Positions 32,636-42,113 of a stretch of 47,253 bases of DNA are shown here, one piece after another. The position numbers and the translations under genes were made by a program. Each line of letters begins with the position of its first letter. Within the stretch, counting starts at the first letter, position 1. Origin of the DNA: UBA4644 sp900555855 (lineage in GTDB: Bacteria; Bacillota; Clostridia; Oscillospirales; Butyricicoccaceae); contig DAWAJD010000014.1 in NCBI GenBank assembly GCA_052289195.1, positions 1 through 47,253 of the forward strand, in the 5' to 3' direction. The notes under the pieces are model-generated. The model saw only the letters and a program-made list of their open reading frames with translations. It made no database searches and was not told where the DNA came from.

Positions 32636-33595
32636 CTAAAATGGTTCGTCCCCATTATAAAGTGTTTTCCGCAAATATTCTGTCGCTTCCTGAAGAATGG
32701 CCCCGGCCATCTCCGGCCGGTTATAGGTAATCCAACGGATCTCCTGCTTTCGCCGGAACCAGGTGAGCTGCCGTTTGGCATAGTTGCGGGATTTCTGCCG
32801 GATCAGCTCCGCCGCCTGCTCCAACGGCACCCGGCCCGCCAGATAGTCCAGCATCTCTTTGTAGCCGATGGCCTGGGCCGCCGTCCCGACGAGCCTTCCC
32901 TCCTGCTGCAGCCGCCGGACCTCCTGCGCCAGACCTTGATCCAGCATCTGGTCCACTCTCCTGTCGATACGGCCATAAAGGATGGCGCGGGGCTCGGTAC
33001 ACAGGCCCAGCTGCACCGCTTCATACCGGGGCGGGACGGCCTGCGTCCGCAGATTGTGGGCCGTGATGGTCTCGCCGGTGGCCAGATAGACCTCCAGCGC
33101 CCGCAGGATCCGCCGCTTGTCGTTGATGTGCAGCCGGGCGGCGCTTTCCGGATCTGCCTGTGCCAGCCGGGCCATCATGGCCGCGGGGCCTGCCTGCTGC
33201 CACTGTTCCTCCAGGGCTTCCCGCAGGCCCAGATCCACGCCGCAGGGCTGAAACTCCGTCCCCCGCAGCAGCCCTTCAATATAAAGGCCGGTGCCGCCGC
33301 AGACGATGGGCTGCTTCCCCCGCCGGAGGATGTCGTCCACGCAGGCCGCCGCCTCCCGGGCATAGCGGGAAACCGAATAGTCCTCCCCCGGCTCTGCCAC
33401 ATCCAGCATATGATGTGGGACGCCCTCCATCTCCGCCGCGGTGGGCTTTGCCGTGCCGATATTCATGCCCCGGTAGATCTGCATGGAATCCGCCGACACC
33501 ACCTCGCCGGAAAACGCCTTGGCCAGCCCGATGGAGAGGGCCGTTTTTCCGGAGGCCGTCGGCCCGCAGACCACGATCAGCTTTTTCCCCCTCAT
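32636..33595 (-). CDS. miaA: tRNA dimethylallyltransferase
   Basis: Adds dimethylallyl to A37 of tRNAs that read UNN codons. 319 residues. P-loop CGPTASGKTALS (10-21), DSMQIYRGMNIGTAKP, PHHMLD, CGGTGLYIEGLL, DKRRILRALEV and WFRRKQEIRWI. The next modification step is done by MiaB, encoded at the head of this same operon, so isopentenylation and methylthiolation are co-produced. The ATG overlaps the mutL stop by 4 bases. Confidence 0.97.
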   Translation of the reverse strand: MRGKKLIVVCGPTASGKTALSIGLAKAFSGEVVSADSMQIYRGMNIGTAKPTAAEMEGVPHHMLDVAEPGEDYSVSRYAREAAACVDDILRRGKQPIVCGGTGLYIEGLLRGTEFQPCGVDLGLREALEEQWQQAGPAAMMARLAQADPESAARLHINDKRRILRALEVYLATGETITAHNLRTQAVPPRYEAVQLGLCTEPRAILYGRIDRRVDQMLDQGLAQEVRRLQQEGRLVGTAAQAIGYKEMLDYLAGRVPLEQAAELIRQKSRNYAKRQLTWFRRKQEIRWITYNRPEMAGAILQEATEYLRKTLYNGDEPF

Positions 33596-35535
33596 AAGAC
33601 GCGCTTGAAGAGCTTTTCCAGCTGATAGCGGGAAAGATAGGTGATGCAGGGCCGGCCGTGGGGGCAGTTGCGGATGCTGTCGTCAGCCAGGACGGCTTCC
33701 GCAAACCGCTGCAGCTCCTGCGGATCGCTGACCATCCCCGCCTTGACGGCGGACTTGCAGGCCACGCTCTTCAAAAGCTCGTCCAGAAGCTCGTTTTCCC
33801 CACCTCGGAAGGAGCTCAGTCGGGCTGCCAGATCTGACAGCACAAAGGGGATGTCCTGTTCCTCCAAATACATGGGCGCTTCCCGCACCAGCAGCGCGCT
33901 CCGGCCGAATTCCTCCAGCTCAAAGCCCGCCCGGCGCAGCAGCTCCCGCTGGCGCAGGCAGACCTCCGTCTCCGTTGGCGTCAGCGTAACGGTCTTCGGT
34001 GCCAGCAAAAGCTGGGAGGGCTGCTGCTCCTGCCGGGACCGCAGCCGGTCAAAAAGCATTTTTTCATGGGCGGCATGCTTATCGATGAGCCAAAGCCCAT
34101 CCGCATCCTCCGCAATAATATAGGTATGGAACACCTCGCCCAGCACCCGCACCGCAGGCCGAGGCCCAGCCGCTTCCTTCTGCGGCACCTCCGCCCGGGC
34201 TTGCTCTGGCTGCTGCGGGGCAGAGGGCTCCCGCTTCGCCGGCGCCGGCTTCACCGGCTCCGGCTGCTTTTCCGGCGCAGGCGGCTCCCAGTGATGCACG
34301 GTAAAGGCCCCCGGCTCCAGCGCCGGCTCCACCATTTTGGGCGGCTGCTTTGGCGCAGACATACGGTCCGCCGCCGTCTGATACCGCACGCCGCCGGAGG
34401 AGGCGACTTTGCTCTCGCTGCGGCGGAAGGTCTCCGGAAAGACATATTCCGGCGCTTTTTTCTCCGGAAGGTGCAGCTGCGCCTCCGTCACATTGTCCTC
34501 CCGGGGCGTCAGAGCGGAGGGCTTCTTTTTCAGCTCCGCCAGCTGCCCGCCGGCCTCCAGCGCAGAGACCACGCTGTGGTATACCGCGGAGAAGACCTCC
34601 TTCTCCCGGGAAAACTTCACCTCCAGCTTGGAGGGATGGACATTGACATCCACGGCGGAAAGATTCATCTGCAGGTTCAGGTAGCAGATGGGGTAGCGCC
34701 CCGTCATCAGCCGGCCCTTATAGGCCTCCTCCACTGCCGCCGTCAGCAGCCGGGAGCGGACATAGCGCCCGTTGATATAAAAGCTCTGCTGGTTCCGGGC
34801 GGCCCGGTTCAGCTCCGGCGGAGAGATATAGCCCGTCACCCGCAGCTCCCCGAAGGAGCCGGCCAGCGCCAACAGCCTGCCGGCCAGATCCCGTCCGCCG
34901 CAGGCATAAATGGCGGAGATCATCTTGCCGTCGCCGCTGGTGGAAAAGCTCTCCCGGCCTTCCTTGATGAAGCGGAAGGCGATCTCCGGCCGGGAGATGG
35001 CGATCTGGGTCACCAGCCCCTCCGCATAGGCACCCTCCGTGGCGTCCTTTTTCAAAAACTTCGCCCGGGCGGGCACATTGAAGAACAGATCCCGCACCAC
35101 CACCGTGGTGCCCAGCGGGCAGCCGGTCTCGCCATAGCCCGTTTCCTTTCCGCCCTCCAGGGAGATCTGGATGCCCTCCTGATAAAACCGGGTTCTTGTA
35201 AACAGATCCACCCGGGCGACAGACGCGATGGCCGCCAGCGCTTCGCCCCGGAAGCCCAGCGTGGAGATGGCGTCCAGATCGCTCTCCCGGCGCACCTTGG
35301 AGGTGGCGTGGGGCAGAAACGCCGTGCGCACATCCTCCGGCAGGATGCCCTTTCCGTCGTCTGTGACCCGAAGATAGGCCACGCCGCCGGAGCGGAGCTC
35401 TACGGTGATATGCTTTGCTCCCGCGTCCACGGCGTTTTCCACCAGCTCCTTTACCACGGAGCCGGGCCGCTCCACCACCTCGCCCGCCGCAATGCGGTTG
35501 GCAAGCTCCGGCGGCATCTGATAGATCTGCGGCAT
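33592..35535 (-). CDS. mutL: DNA mismatch repair protein MutL with nicking endonuclease motif
   Basis: 647 residues. The N-terminal GHKL ATPase has ELVENAVDAGA (Glu30, Asn34), DDGKGI and STLGFRGEAL. A Pro/Ala/Glu-rich linker (about 335-450) leads to the C-terminal dimer domain with DKHAAHEKMLFD, the DxHAxxE metal motif of the endonuclease type, and NCPHGRPC near the end. So strand cutting is by MutL, as expected where MutH is absent. It follows mutS by about 44 bases. Confidence 0.97.
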   Translation of the reverse strand: MPQIYQMPPELANRIAAGEVVERPGSVVKELVENAVDAGAKHITVELRSGGVAYLRVTDDGKGILPEDVRTAFLPHATSKVRRESDLDAISTLGFRGEALAAIASVARVDLFTRTRFYQEGIQISLEGGKETGYGETGCPLGTTVVVRDLFFNVPARAKFLKKDATEGAYAEGLVTQIAISRPEIAFRFIKEGRESFSTSGDGKMISAIYACGGRDLAGRLLALAGSFGELRVTGYISPPELNRAARNQQSFYINGRYVRSRLLTAAVEEAYKGRLMTGRYPICYLNLQMNLSAVDVNVHPSKLEVKFSREKEVFSAVYHSVVSALEAGGQLAELKKKPSALTPREDNVTEAQLHLPEKKAPEYVFPETFRRSESKVASSGGVRYQTAADRMSAPKQPPKMVEPALEPGAFTVHHWEPPAPEKQPEPVKPAPAKREPSAPQQPEQARAEVPQKEAAGPRPAVRVLGEVFHTYIIAEDADGLWLIDKHAAHEKMLFDRLRSRQEQQPSQLLLAPKTVTLTPTETEVCLRQRELLRRAGFELEEFGRSALLVREAPMYLEEQDIPFVLSDLAARLSSFRGGENELLDELLKSVACKSAVKAGMVSDPQELQRFAEAVLADDSIRNCPHGRPCITYLSRYQLEKLFKRVL

Positions 35536-35579
35536 GGTGCATCATCCTTTCCTTTGGTCTTTGTCTGCTGCACAGACGG

Positions 35580-38210
35580 TCATTCTGCCTCCACGGCCTG
35601 CTGGTGCAGCTGATACAGCAGGGTGAGCGCTTCGATGGGGCTCATGGTGTCCGGCGCGGCCTCTCGTAGGCGGCGGAGGATCTCCTGCTGCGCGGCGGCA
35701 CCCAGGCTCAGCTGGGCCGTTTCCTCCTCCGGCGGCGCGCAGACCGGCTCCCGGGCAGGCTGGCGGCTCTCGATCTCCCGCAGCACTGCCTTGGCCCGGC
35801 GGATGACCTCCTCCGGCAGGCCCGCCAGCTTGGCCACCTCGATGCCATAGCTGTCGTTGGCCCCGCCCCGGACGATCTTCTTGATGAAAATGATATCGTC
35901 GCCCCGCTTTTTGACCACGATATTATAGTTTTTTATGCCCTCCAGCTGGCCCTCCAGCTCGCAGAGCTCGTGATAATGGGTAGCGAACAGCGTCCGCGCC
36001 CCCAGCTTCTTCCGATCCGCCACATATTCCAGCACCGCCCGGGCAATGGCCATCCCGTCGAAGGTGGAGGTGCCCCGGCCGATCTCGTCCAAAATCAGCA
36101 GGCTCCGGGAGGTGGCGTGCTTCAGAATGTCCGCCACCTCGTTCATCTCCACCATAAAGGTGGAGCGGCCGGCAAACAGATCGTCGGAAGCGCCGACCCG
36201 GGTGAAGATCCGGTCGCAGACGCCGATGCTGGCGGAGGCCGCCGGCACGAAGCTGCCGCACTGGGCCATCAGGACGATCAGGGCCGTCTGCCGCATGAAG
36301 GTGGATTTGCCCGCCATGTTGGGGCCGGTGATCACATAAACCCGGTCGGAGGTGCAGTTCAGCAGCGTATCGTTGGGGACGAACAGCGTATCCTCCAGGA
36401 CCCGCTCCACCACCGGGTGGCGGCCCTCCCGGATCTCGATGCGGTCGCTGTCGTCCACCTCGGGCATCACATAATGGTTCTGCAGTGCCGCCTTGGCCAG
36501 GGCGCACAGCACATCGGCGGCGGCCACCGACTGGGCCGCGGCCTGGATCCGGCCGATCTGGGCGGCGATCTGCTCCCGCACCCCGGTAAACAGCTGATAT
36601 TCCAGCGCCGTCAGCCGGTCGCTGGCGGAGAGGACCTCGCCCTCCAGCGCCTTCAGCTCCGGCGTGATGTAGCGTTCGCAGTTGGTGAGGGTCTGCTTGC
36701 GGATATAATCCGCCGGCGCCTGACCGGTATAGGACTTGCTCACCTCGATATAAAAGCCAAAGACCTTGTTGTAGCTGACCTTCAGCTTGGGGATGCCGGT
36801 CCGCTCCCGTTCCCGGGCCTCGATCTCCGCCAGACGGTCTGTCCCGCCGCCCAAAAGCTGCCGCAGCTCATCCGCCTCCGGATCAAAGCCCTCCCGGATG
36901 ACGCCGCCCTCCCGCAGGGAAAAGGGCGGCTCCTCCACGATGGCCCGGTCAATGAGCGCGCCGATATCCTCCAGCGTGTCCAGCCCGCTGCAAAGCTCCT
37001 GCAGCAGCGGCTGGGAAAAGACGCTCAGACTCTCCCGAAGCGCGGGCAACCGGCAGCACACCTGATACAGCGCCCGCAGATCCCTGCCGTTGGCCGTGCC
37101 GTAGACGATGCGGCTGGCGATGCGCTCCATATCGTTAACGCCGGAAAGCTGCCGCTCCAGCGCATCGCGGGTCATCAGATCCCCGGCCAGCGCGCCCACG
37201 GCCTGCTGCCGCCGCCGGATCTGGGCCACGGAGACCAGCGGCTTCTCCAGCCACTGGCGCAGCAGGCGGGCCCCCATGGCGGTGCGGGTCTTGTCCAGCA
37301 CCCAAAGCAGGCTCCCCTTCTTTTCGCCCCCGTGGAGGGAGGCCGTCAGCTCCAGATTGCGCCTGGCGATATAATCCAGCTCCATATACTGGCTCTGGCG
37401 GTAGACCTGCAGGGAACGGAGATAGGCAAGGTCGCTTTTCTGGGTCTCATGCAGATAGGAGAGCAGCCCGCCCACCGCCTGCAGCAGCAGGGTCTGCTCC
37501 TCCGGCAGCGTCTGGCCGGAAAACTGCTTTCTTGCCGTCTCCAGCGCGTTTTCCGGCTGAAAGCGCCATTCCCCCGCCCGCTCGGCATAAGCGCCCAGCC
37601 GCTCTCTGGCAAAGGAAAGCACCGCCGCGTTGCTGTAGGCCCCGTCGGAAAGCAGCAGCTCCCGGGGCGAAAACCGCGCCAGCTCGTTGCAGATCTCCTC
37701 GGAGACGCCGCCTTCCGGCAGCTGGGAGGCAAAGACCTCACCGGTGGAGATATCGCAGAAGCAAAGGCCCGCGCCCCGGCTGTCCTGATAGACGGCGCCG
37801 ATATAGTTGTTGCGGCTCTCATCCAGCATGGAGCTTTCCAGAACGGTGCCCGGCGTGATCTTTCGGATGATCTCCCGCCGGACCAGCCCCTTTGCCAGCG
37901 CCGGATCCTCCATCTGCTCGCAGATGGCCACCTTATAGCCCTTTGCCACCAGCCGCCCGATATAGCTCTCGGCGCTGTGGAAGGGCACGCCGCACATGGG
38001 AGCCCGCTCCTCCTGACCGCAGTCCCGGCCTGTGAGGGTCAGATCCAGCTCCCGGGAGGCCGTCTTGGCGTCGTCAAAAAACATCTCGTAAAAATCGCCC
38101 AGGCGATACATGAGGATGCAGTCCTGATTTTCCTTCTTGATCTCGGAATACTGCTGCATCATGGGCGTCAGGCCGTCGGTCTTCTTCCCCTTTGGCTTTT
38201 TCTCTGCCAT
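35580..38210 (-). CDS. mutS: DNA mismatch repair ATPase MutS
   Basis: Recognises mispairs and starts repair. 876 residues. Mismatch wedge GDFYEMF (Phe40, Glu42), clamp and lever domains, Walker A ITGPNMAGKSTFMRQ, Walker B ILDEIGRGTSTFDG, and the C-terminal helix-turn-helix tail. Five bases from miaB. No missing residues seen. Confidence 0.98.
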   Translation of the reverse strand: MAEKKPKGKKTDGLTPMMQQYSEIKKENQDCILMYRLGDFYEMFFDDAKTASRELDLTLTGRDCGQEERAPMCGVPFHSAESYIGRLVAKGYKVAICEQMEDPALAKGLVRREIIRKITPGTVLESSMLDESRNNYIGAVYQDSRGAGLCFCDISTGEVFASQLPEGGVSEEICNELARFSPRELLLSDGAYSNAAVLSFARERLGAYAERAGEWRFQPENALETARKQFSGQTLPEEQTLLLQAVGGLLSYLHETQKSDLAYLRSLQVYRQSQYMELDYIARRNLELTASLHGGEKKGSLLWVLDKTRTAMGARLLRQWLEKPLVSVAQIRRRQQAVGALAGDLMTRDALERQLSGVNDMERIASRIVYGTANGRDLRALYQVCCRLPALRESLSVFSQPLLQELCSGLDTLEDIGALIDRAIVEEPPFSLREGGVIREGFDPEADELRQLLGGGTDRLAEIEARERERTGIPKLKVSYNKVFGFYIEVSKSYTGQAPADYIRKQTLTNCERYITPELKALEGEVLSASDRLTALEYQLFTGVREQIAAQIGRIQAAAQSVAAADVLCALAKAALQNHYVMPEVDDSDRIEIREGRHPVVERVLEDTLFVPNDTLLNCTSDRVYVITGPNMAGKSTFMRQTALIVLMAQCGSFVPAASASIGVCDRIFTRVGASDDLFAGRSTFMVEMNEVADILKHATSRSLLILDEIGRGTSTFDGMAIARAVLEYVADRKKLGARTLFATHYHELCELEGQLEGIKNYNIVVKKRGDDIIFIKKIVRGGANDSYGIEVAKLAGLPEEVIRRAKAVLREIESRQPAREPVCAPPEEETAQLSLGAAAQQEILRRLREAAPDTMSPIEALTLLYQLHQQAVEAE

Positions 38211-38214
38211 CTGC

Positions 38215-39633
38215 TTATTTCACCCTTCCAAACAGCGCCCAGGTGGAGCTTCGGTCGATCTCCGCCATGGCATATTCGCCGATCCGGGCCGGATCTCCGT
38301 GGAGATGCACCAGCTTGAAGCCCTCCGTGCGGCCCGTCAGATCGTAATTTGGGTCTTCGCTTCGTCCGTCCAGCAGAACCTGCACCGTCCGCCCCACATA
38401 TTCGGCGTTTTTCTCCCGGGAAATGCGGTTCTGCACCTCCAGCAGCCGGTCAAACCAGCGCTGCTTTTCCTCCCGGGAAACAGGGTCGGGCAGCGATGCG
38501 GCCCGCGTTCCCTCCCGGCGGGAATAAATAAAGGTAAAGAGCGAATCGAAGCGCACCTCCTCCAGCAGGGAGAGCGTCTCCTCAAACTCCGTCTCCGTCT
38601 CCCCGGGGAAGCCCACGATGATGTCGGAGGTGATGGTCAGATCGGGCATGACGGAGCGGGCATAGCGCACCAGCTCCAGATAGCTTTCCCGGTCGTAGCG
38701 GCGGTTCATGGCCTGCAGCACCCGGTCGCTGCCGCACTGCACCGGCAGATGGATACTGTGGCAGACCTTTTCGCAGGCGGCCATGGTGTCAAAGAGCCGG
38801 TGGGTGGCGTCCTTGGGATGGGAGGTCATAAAGCGGATGCGGAAATCGCCGGGGACGGCGTTGCAGCGCTCCAGCAATCCCGCAAAATCCGGAAAATCCT
38901 CCTGATCCAAGCCGTAGGAGTTCACATTCTGCCCCAGCAGCGTAATGTCGCGATAGCCCTGCGCCGCCAGCTCCCGCAGCTCCGCCACCACCTTTTCCGG
39001 CGCGCGGGACCGCTCCCGCCCCCGCACATAGGGCACGATGCAGTAGGAGCAGAAATTGTTGCAGCCATACATGATAGAGAGCCAGGCCCCCGGCCCCTCC
39101 CGGCGCACGGCGGGCATCTCCTCCCAGATCAGGCCCTCCTGATCGCCGGAGATGTCAAAGACCCGCTTTTTCCCCGTGAGCCGCTGATAAAGCAGCTGGG
39201 GAAACTTATACAGGGCGTGGGTCCCGAAGACGATATCCACATAGGGATAGCTGTTTTTGATCTTTTCCGCCACCTGGGGCTGCTGGGGCATACAGCCGCA
39301 GACGCAGATGATCACATCCGGGTTGGCCCGCTTATAGTGGGAGGTCTGCCCCACATTGCCGAAGACCCGCATCTCCGCGTGCTCCCGGATGGCGCAGGTA
39401 TTGAAGATCAGAAGATCCGCTCTGGTCTCGTCGTCGGTCAGGCCGAAGCCCATGTCCGTGAGCATGCCGCGGATCAGCTCCGTATCCGCCTCGTTCTGCT
39501 GGCAGCCGAAGGTTACGGCACAGGCCAAGGGCTGGCGGGCCATTTTCGTATGATAAAGCCGGCGCACCCGGCTGGCATAGTCCTGCTGCTGCAGCAGCGC
39601 TTCGTGAGAAATCACGCGATCCTTTTGGCTCAT
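38215..39633 (-). CDS. miaB: tRNA-2-methylthio-N6-dimethylallyladenosine synthase
   Basis: Radical-SAM methylthiotransferase acting on i6A37 of tRNA. 472 residues. N-terminal cluster domain with FGCQQNEADTE, FNTCAIREHA and CVCGCMPQQ; the radical-SAM CxxxCxxC is MYGCNNFCSYCIVPYV; a TRAM domain at the end. Distinct from MtaB by length and VRGRERSR. GGAGG precedes the ATG and the promoter is 30 bases upstream. First gene of the miaB-mutS-mutL-miaA-hfq run. Confidence 0.96.
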   Translation of the reverse strand: MSQKDRVISHEALLQQQDYASRVRRLYHTKMARQPLACAVTFGCQQNEADTELIRGMLTDMGFGLTDDETRADLLIFNTCAIREHAEMRVFGNVGQTSHYKRANPDVIICVCGCMPQQPQVAEKIKNSYPYVDIVFGTHALYKFPQLLYQRLTGKKRVFDISGDQEGLIWEEMPAVRREGPGAWLSIMYGCNNFCSYCIVPYVRGRERSRAPEKVVAELRELAAQGYRDITLLGQNVNSYGLDQEDFPDFAGLLERCNAVPGDFRIRFMTSHPKDATHRLFDTMAACEKVCHSIHLPVQCGSDRVLQAMNRRYDRESYLELVRYARSVMPDLTITSDIIVGFPGETETEFEETLSLLEEVRFDSLFTFIYSRREGTRAASLPDPVSREEKQRWFDRLLEVQNRISREKNAEYVGRTVQVLLDGRSEDPNYDLTGRTEGFKLVHLHGDPARIGEYAMAEIDRSSTWALFGRVK

Positions 39634-39666
39634 AACGCCTCCGAATGATATAAAAATTCACAGTAG

Positions 39667-39695
39667 ATTATAGCATACGGCGTCGGAAAAGGCAA
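39667..39695 (-). promoter_or_regulatory. promoter of the miaB-mutS-mutL operon
   Basis: On the minus strand: TTGCCT (39695-39690), 17-base spacer, TATAAT (39672-39667). Confidence 0.75.
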
Positions 39696-39703
39696 TTTTT
39701 TTT

Positions 39704-39736
39704 ACAAAAAGGCGAAGGGCTTTTCCGCCCTTCGCC
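39704..39736 (-). terminator. intrinsic terminator after lysC
   Basis: 10-bp perfect stem GGCGAAGGGC / GCCCTTCGCC with a 6-base loop, and a T-run on the minus strand (complement of 39706-39710). Confidence 0.9.
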
Positions 39737-39764
39737 AAGTGCTTTTTTGCCTGCCGCCGTCCGG

Positions 39765-40970
39765 TCATTCCTCAAAAAAGGCCCGGTGTACCAGCTGCAC
39801 CGCCTGCTTCGCCTGCTCCCGGGGGAGGATGACGGAGATGCGGATCTCCCCGGTGGTGATGTATCTGGGCTCGATGGCTCCATCCTGCAGGGCGCGGAGC
39901 ATTTTTGCCGCAACGCCGCAGCCGTCGGCCATGCCGGCCCCCACCACGGAGACCTTGGACATCCCGGTTTCCACCGTACAGCTGCGGAAATCCAGCGCCC
40001 GGCGGCAGCTTTTGACCACGGCCAGCGCCTTTTCCCCGTCGCTCTCCCGGACGGAGAAGCTCACCGTCCCCTGCCGGGGCCCGCTGCCCGGCGAACGGAT
40101 GATCACATCGATGCTCACGCCGCTCTCCGCCAGCGCGGAAAAGAGCGTCCCGGTGGCCAGGCCCGTATCCAGCCCGTTTACGGTCACCATCGCCACGGCT
40201 TCATCGCAGGCCACGCCACGGACTCTTGCACCGGTGCGGCTCTCGCCGCAGACGAAGGTCCCGCCCTCGCCGGGATCAAAGGTGGAGCGCACCTCCACCT
40301 GCACCTGCTTCTCCTGCGCCAGCTCCACCGCCCGGCTGTGGAGCACCTGCGCCCCCAGCGACGCCATCTCCAGCATTTCCTCATAGGAGATATCCCGGTG
40401 GATCATGGCCGTCTCCACCAGCCGGGGGTCGGCGGAATAAACGCCCTTCACATCGGTATAGATCCGGCACACATCCGCCTGCAGGGCTGCTGCCAGCGCC
40501 ACGGCAGTGGTATCAGAGCCGCCCCGGCCGATGGTGGTGATATCGCCGCCCTCGTCGACCCCCTGAAAGCCTGCCACCACCACCACATTTTCCGCCGCCA
40601 GCTCTCGTCTGACCCGGCCCGGGTCGATGACCTGGATGCGGGCGTCGCCGTGTCGGCTGTCTGTCAGGATGCCCGCCTGCCAGCCGCACAGCGAGACCGC
40701 CGGACAGCCCAGCTCCCGCAGATACATGGCCAGCAGCGCCATGGACATCTGCTCGCCGCAGCTGAGCAGGACATCCTCCTCCCGGGGATCCGGGCTGGGC
40801 GAAAGCTCCCGGGCCCGGCAGACCAGATCGTCGGTGGTGTCGCCCTGGGCGGAGACCACCACCACCGTCCGGTGTCCCTCCTGCCGGGCGTTCAGGATCA
40901 GCTCCGCCGCATGGCGGATATGGGAAGCGGAGGCCAGGGACGAGCCTCCGAATTTCATTACGATCAGCAT
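39765..40970 (-). CDS. lysC: aspartate kinase
   Basis: Phosphorylates aspartate, opening the lysine/threonine/methionine pathway. 401 residues from ATG 40970, which has GGAGGG 7 bases upstream; a longer start at 40985 lacks one. Kinase part: MLIVMKFGGSSLA and GFQGVDEGGDITTIGRGGSDTTAVALA. Two ACT domains at the C-terminus (about 255-400) for feedback. Transcribed alone. In this genome lysine is also fermented, so the two routes would need opposing control. Confidence 0.95.
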   Translation of the reverse strand: MLIVMKFGGSSLASASHIRHAAELILNARQEGHRTVVVVSAQGDTTDDLVCRARELSPSPDPREEDVLLSCGEQMSMALLAMYLRELGCPAVSLCGWQAGILTDSRHGDARIQVIDPGRVRRELAAENVVVVAGFQGVDEGGDITTIGRGGSDTTAVALAAALQADVCRIYTDVKGVYSADPRLVETAMIHRDISYEEMLEMASLGAQVLHSRAVELAQEKQVQVEVRSTFDPGEGGTFVCGESRTGARVRGVACDEAVAMVTVNGLDTGLATGTLFSALAESGVSIDVIIRSPGSGPRQGTVSFSVRESDGEKALAVVKSCRRALDFRSCTVETGMSKVSVVGAGMADGCGVAAKMLRALQDGAIEPRYITTGEIRISVILPREQAKQAVQLVHRAFFEE

Positions 40971-41028
40971 GTAACAACCCTCCATTCTTTGCTGCTATCA
41001 TTCTATGGAGGGGCGGCGGCTTTGGTCC

Positions 41029-41057
41029 TTGCGCAGCGGGACGAAAAATGGTATGAT
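41029..41057 (+). promoter_or_regulatory. promoter of exonuclease III
   Basis: TTGCGC (41029-41034), 17-base spacer, TATGAT (41052-41057). Confidence 0.7.
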
Positions 41058-41079
41058 GTTTTTGTGAGGTGCATACGCT

Positions 41080-41835
41080 ATGAAATTGATCTCCTGGAAT
41101 GTAAACGGCCTGCGGGCCTGCGTGGGCAAGGGCTTTCTGGAATTTTTCCGCATCATCGGGGCAGACGCGGTCTGCCTGCAGGAAACCAAGCTGCAGCCCC
41201 ACCAGATCCAGCTGGAAACGCCGGGCTACCGGCAGTATTGGAACAGCGCCGAACGGAAGGGCTATTCCGGAACGGCCATTCTGACCCGGATGGAGCCGCT
41301 GACGGTATCCTATGGGCTCGGCATCCCGGAGCACGATACGGAGGGCCGGGTCATCACCTGCGAGTTCCCGGCGTTTTATCTGGTGACGGTCTATACCCCA
41401 AACGCCCAGGACGGCCTGCGGCGCATTGATTACCGGATGCAGTGGGACGACGCCTTTCGGGACTATCTGCTGGCGCTGGACCGGAAAAAGCCCGTGATCG
41501 TCTGCGGCGACATGAATGTGGCGCATCAGCAGATCGACCTGAAAAATCCCGGCCCCAACCGGGGCAATGCGGGCTTTTCCGATGAGGAGCGGGAGAAGTT
41601 TTCCCGGCTGCTGGCCAGCGGCTTTACCGATACCTTCCGGCTGCTTTATCCGGAGCAGACCGGGGCCTACAGCTGGTGGAGCTACCGCTTCCACGCCCGG
41701 GAAAACAACGCCGGCTGGCGCATCGACTATTTTCTGGTCTCCGACCGGCTTCGAGAGCGCGTCACCGCCGCCCGGATCCTGCAGGATGTTTACGGCTCGG
41801 ATCATTGCCCCGTCGAGCTGGAGCTGGAGCTCTGA
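41080..41835 (+). CDS. exoA: exodeoxyribonuclease III / AP endonuclease
   Basis: Repairs abasic sites and blocked 3' ends. 251 residues. Motifs of the EEP fold: MKLISWNVNGLRACVGKGF, CLQETKLQ (metal Glu), TVYTPNAQDGLRR, VCGDMNVAH, GFTDTFR and GSDHCPVELEL (catalytic His). GTGAGG lies before the ATG. Divergent from lysC with a 110-base spacer; own terminator. Confidence 0.96.
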   Translation: MKLISWNVNGLRACVGKGFLEFFRIIGADAVCLQETKLQPHQIQLETPGYRQYWNSAERKGYSGTAILTRMEPLTVSYGLGIPEHDTEGRVITCEFPAFYLVTVYTPNAQDGLRRIDYRMQWDDAFRDYLLALDRKKPVIVCGDMNVAHQQIDLKNPGPNRGNAGFSDEEREKFSRLLASGFTDTFRLLYPEQTGAYSWWSYRFHARENNAGWRIDYFLVSDRLRERVTAARILQDVYGSDHCPVELELEL

Positions 41836-41868
41836 TCATTAAGAAATATTTTGAAAACAGATAAAAAG

Positions 41869-41892
41869 CAGGGCGCTTTGCCCTGTTTTTTT
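41869..41892 (+). terminator. intrinsic terminator after exoA
   Basis: CAGGGC / GCCCTG stem with a 5-base loop, then seven T. Confidence 0.92.
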
Positions 41893-41986
41893 GCGCAAAA
41901 AGCCCCCTGTCCCCCGGAAAAAACATCAAACTTTTTCTTTCTTCCCTGAAAGTTTCAAAAAAATTTACCGTTTTTTTGCCGTCTGC

Positions 41987-42015
41987 TTGATTTACAAAAT
42001 AGCCATAAATATAAT
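41987..42015 (+). promoter_or_regulatory. promoter of the DUF819-like gene
   Basis: TTGATT (41987-41992), 17-base spacer, TATAAT (42010-42015). The leader of about 90 bases has a GCGGAG / CTCCGC hairpin before AGGAGG. Confidence 0.8.
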
Positions 42016-42113
42016 GATAACAGATCGATCGCTTTCCCCGGCCCGAGGCAGGCCGCAGCGGAGGGACATTCTCCGCAGGGAAGCTGTGTCGAATAGAAAA
42101 AGGAGGAACAAGT

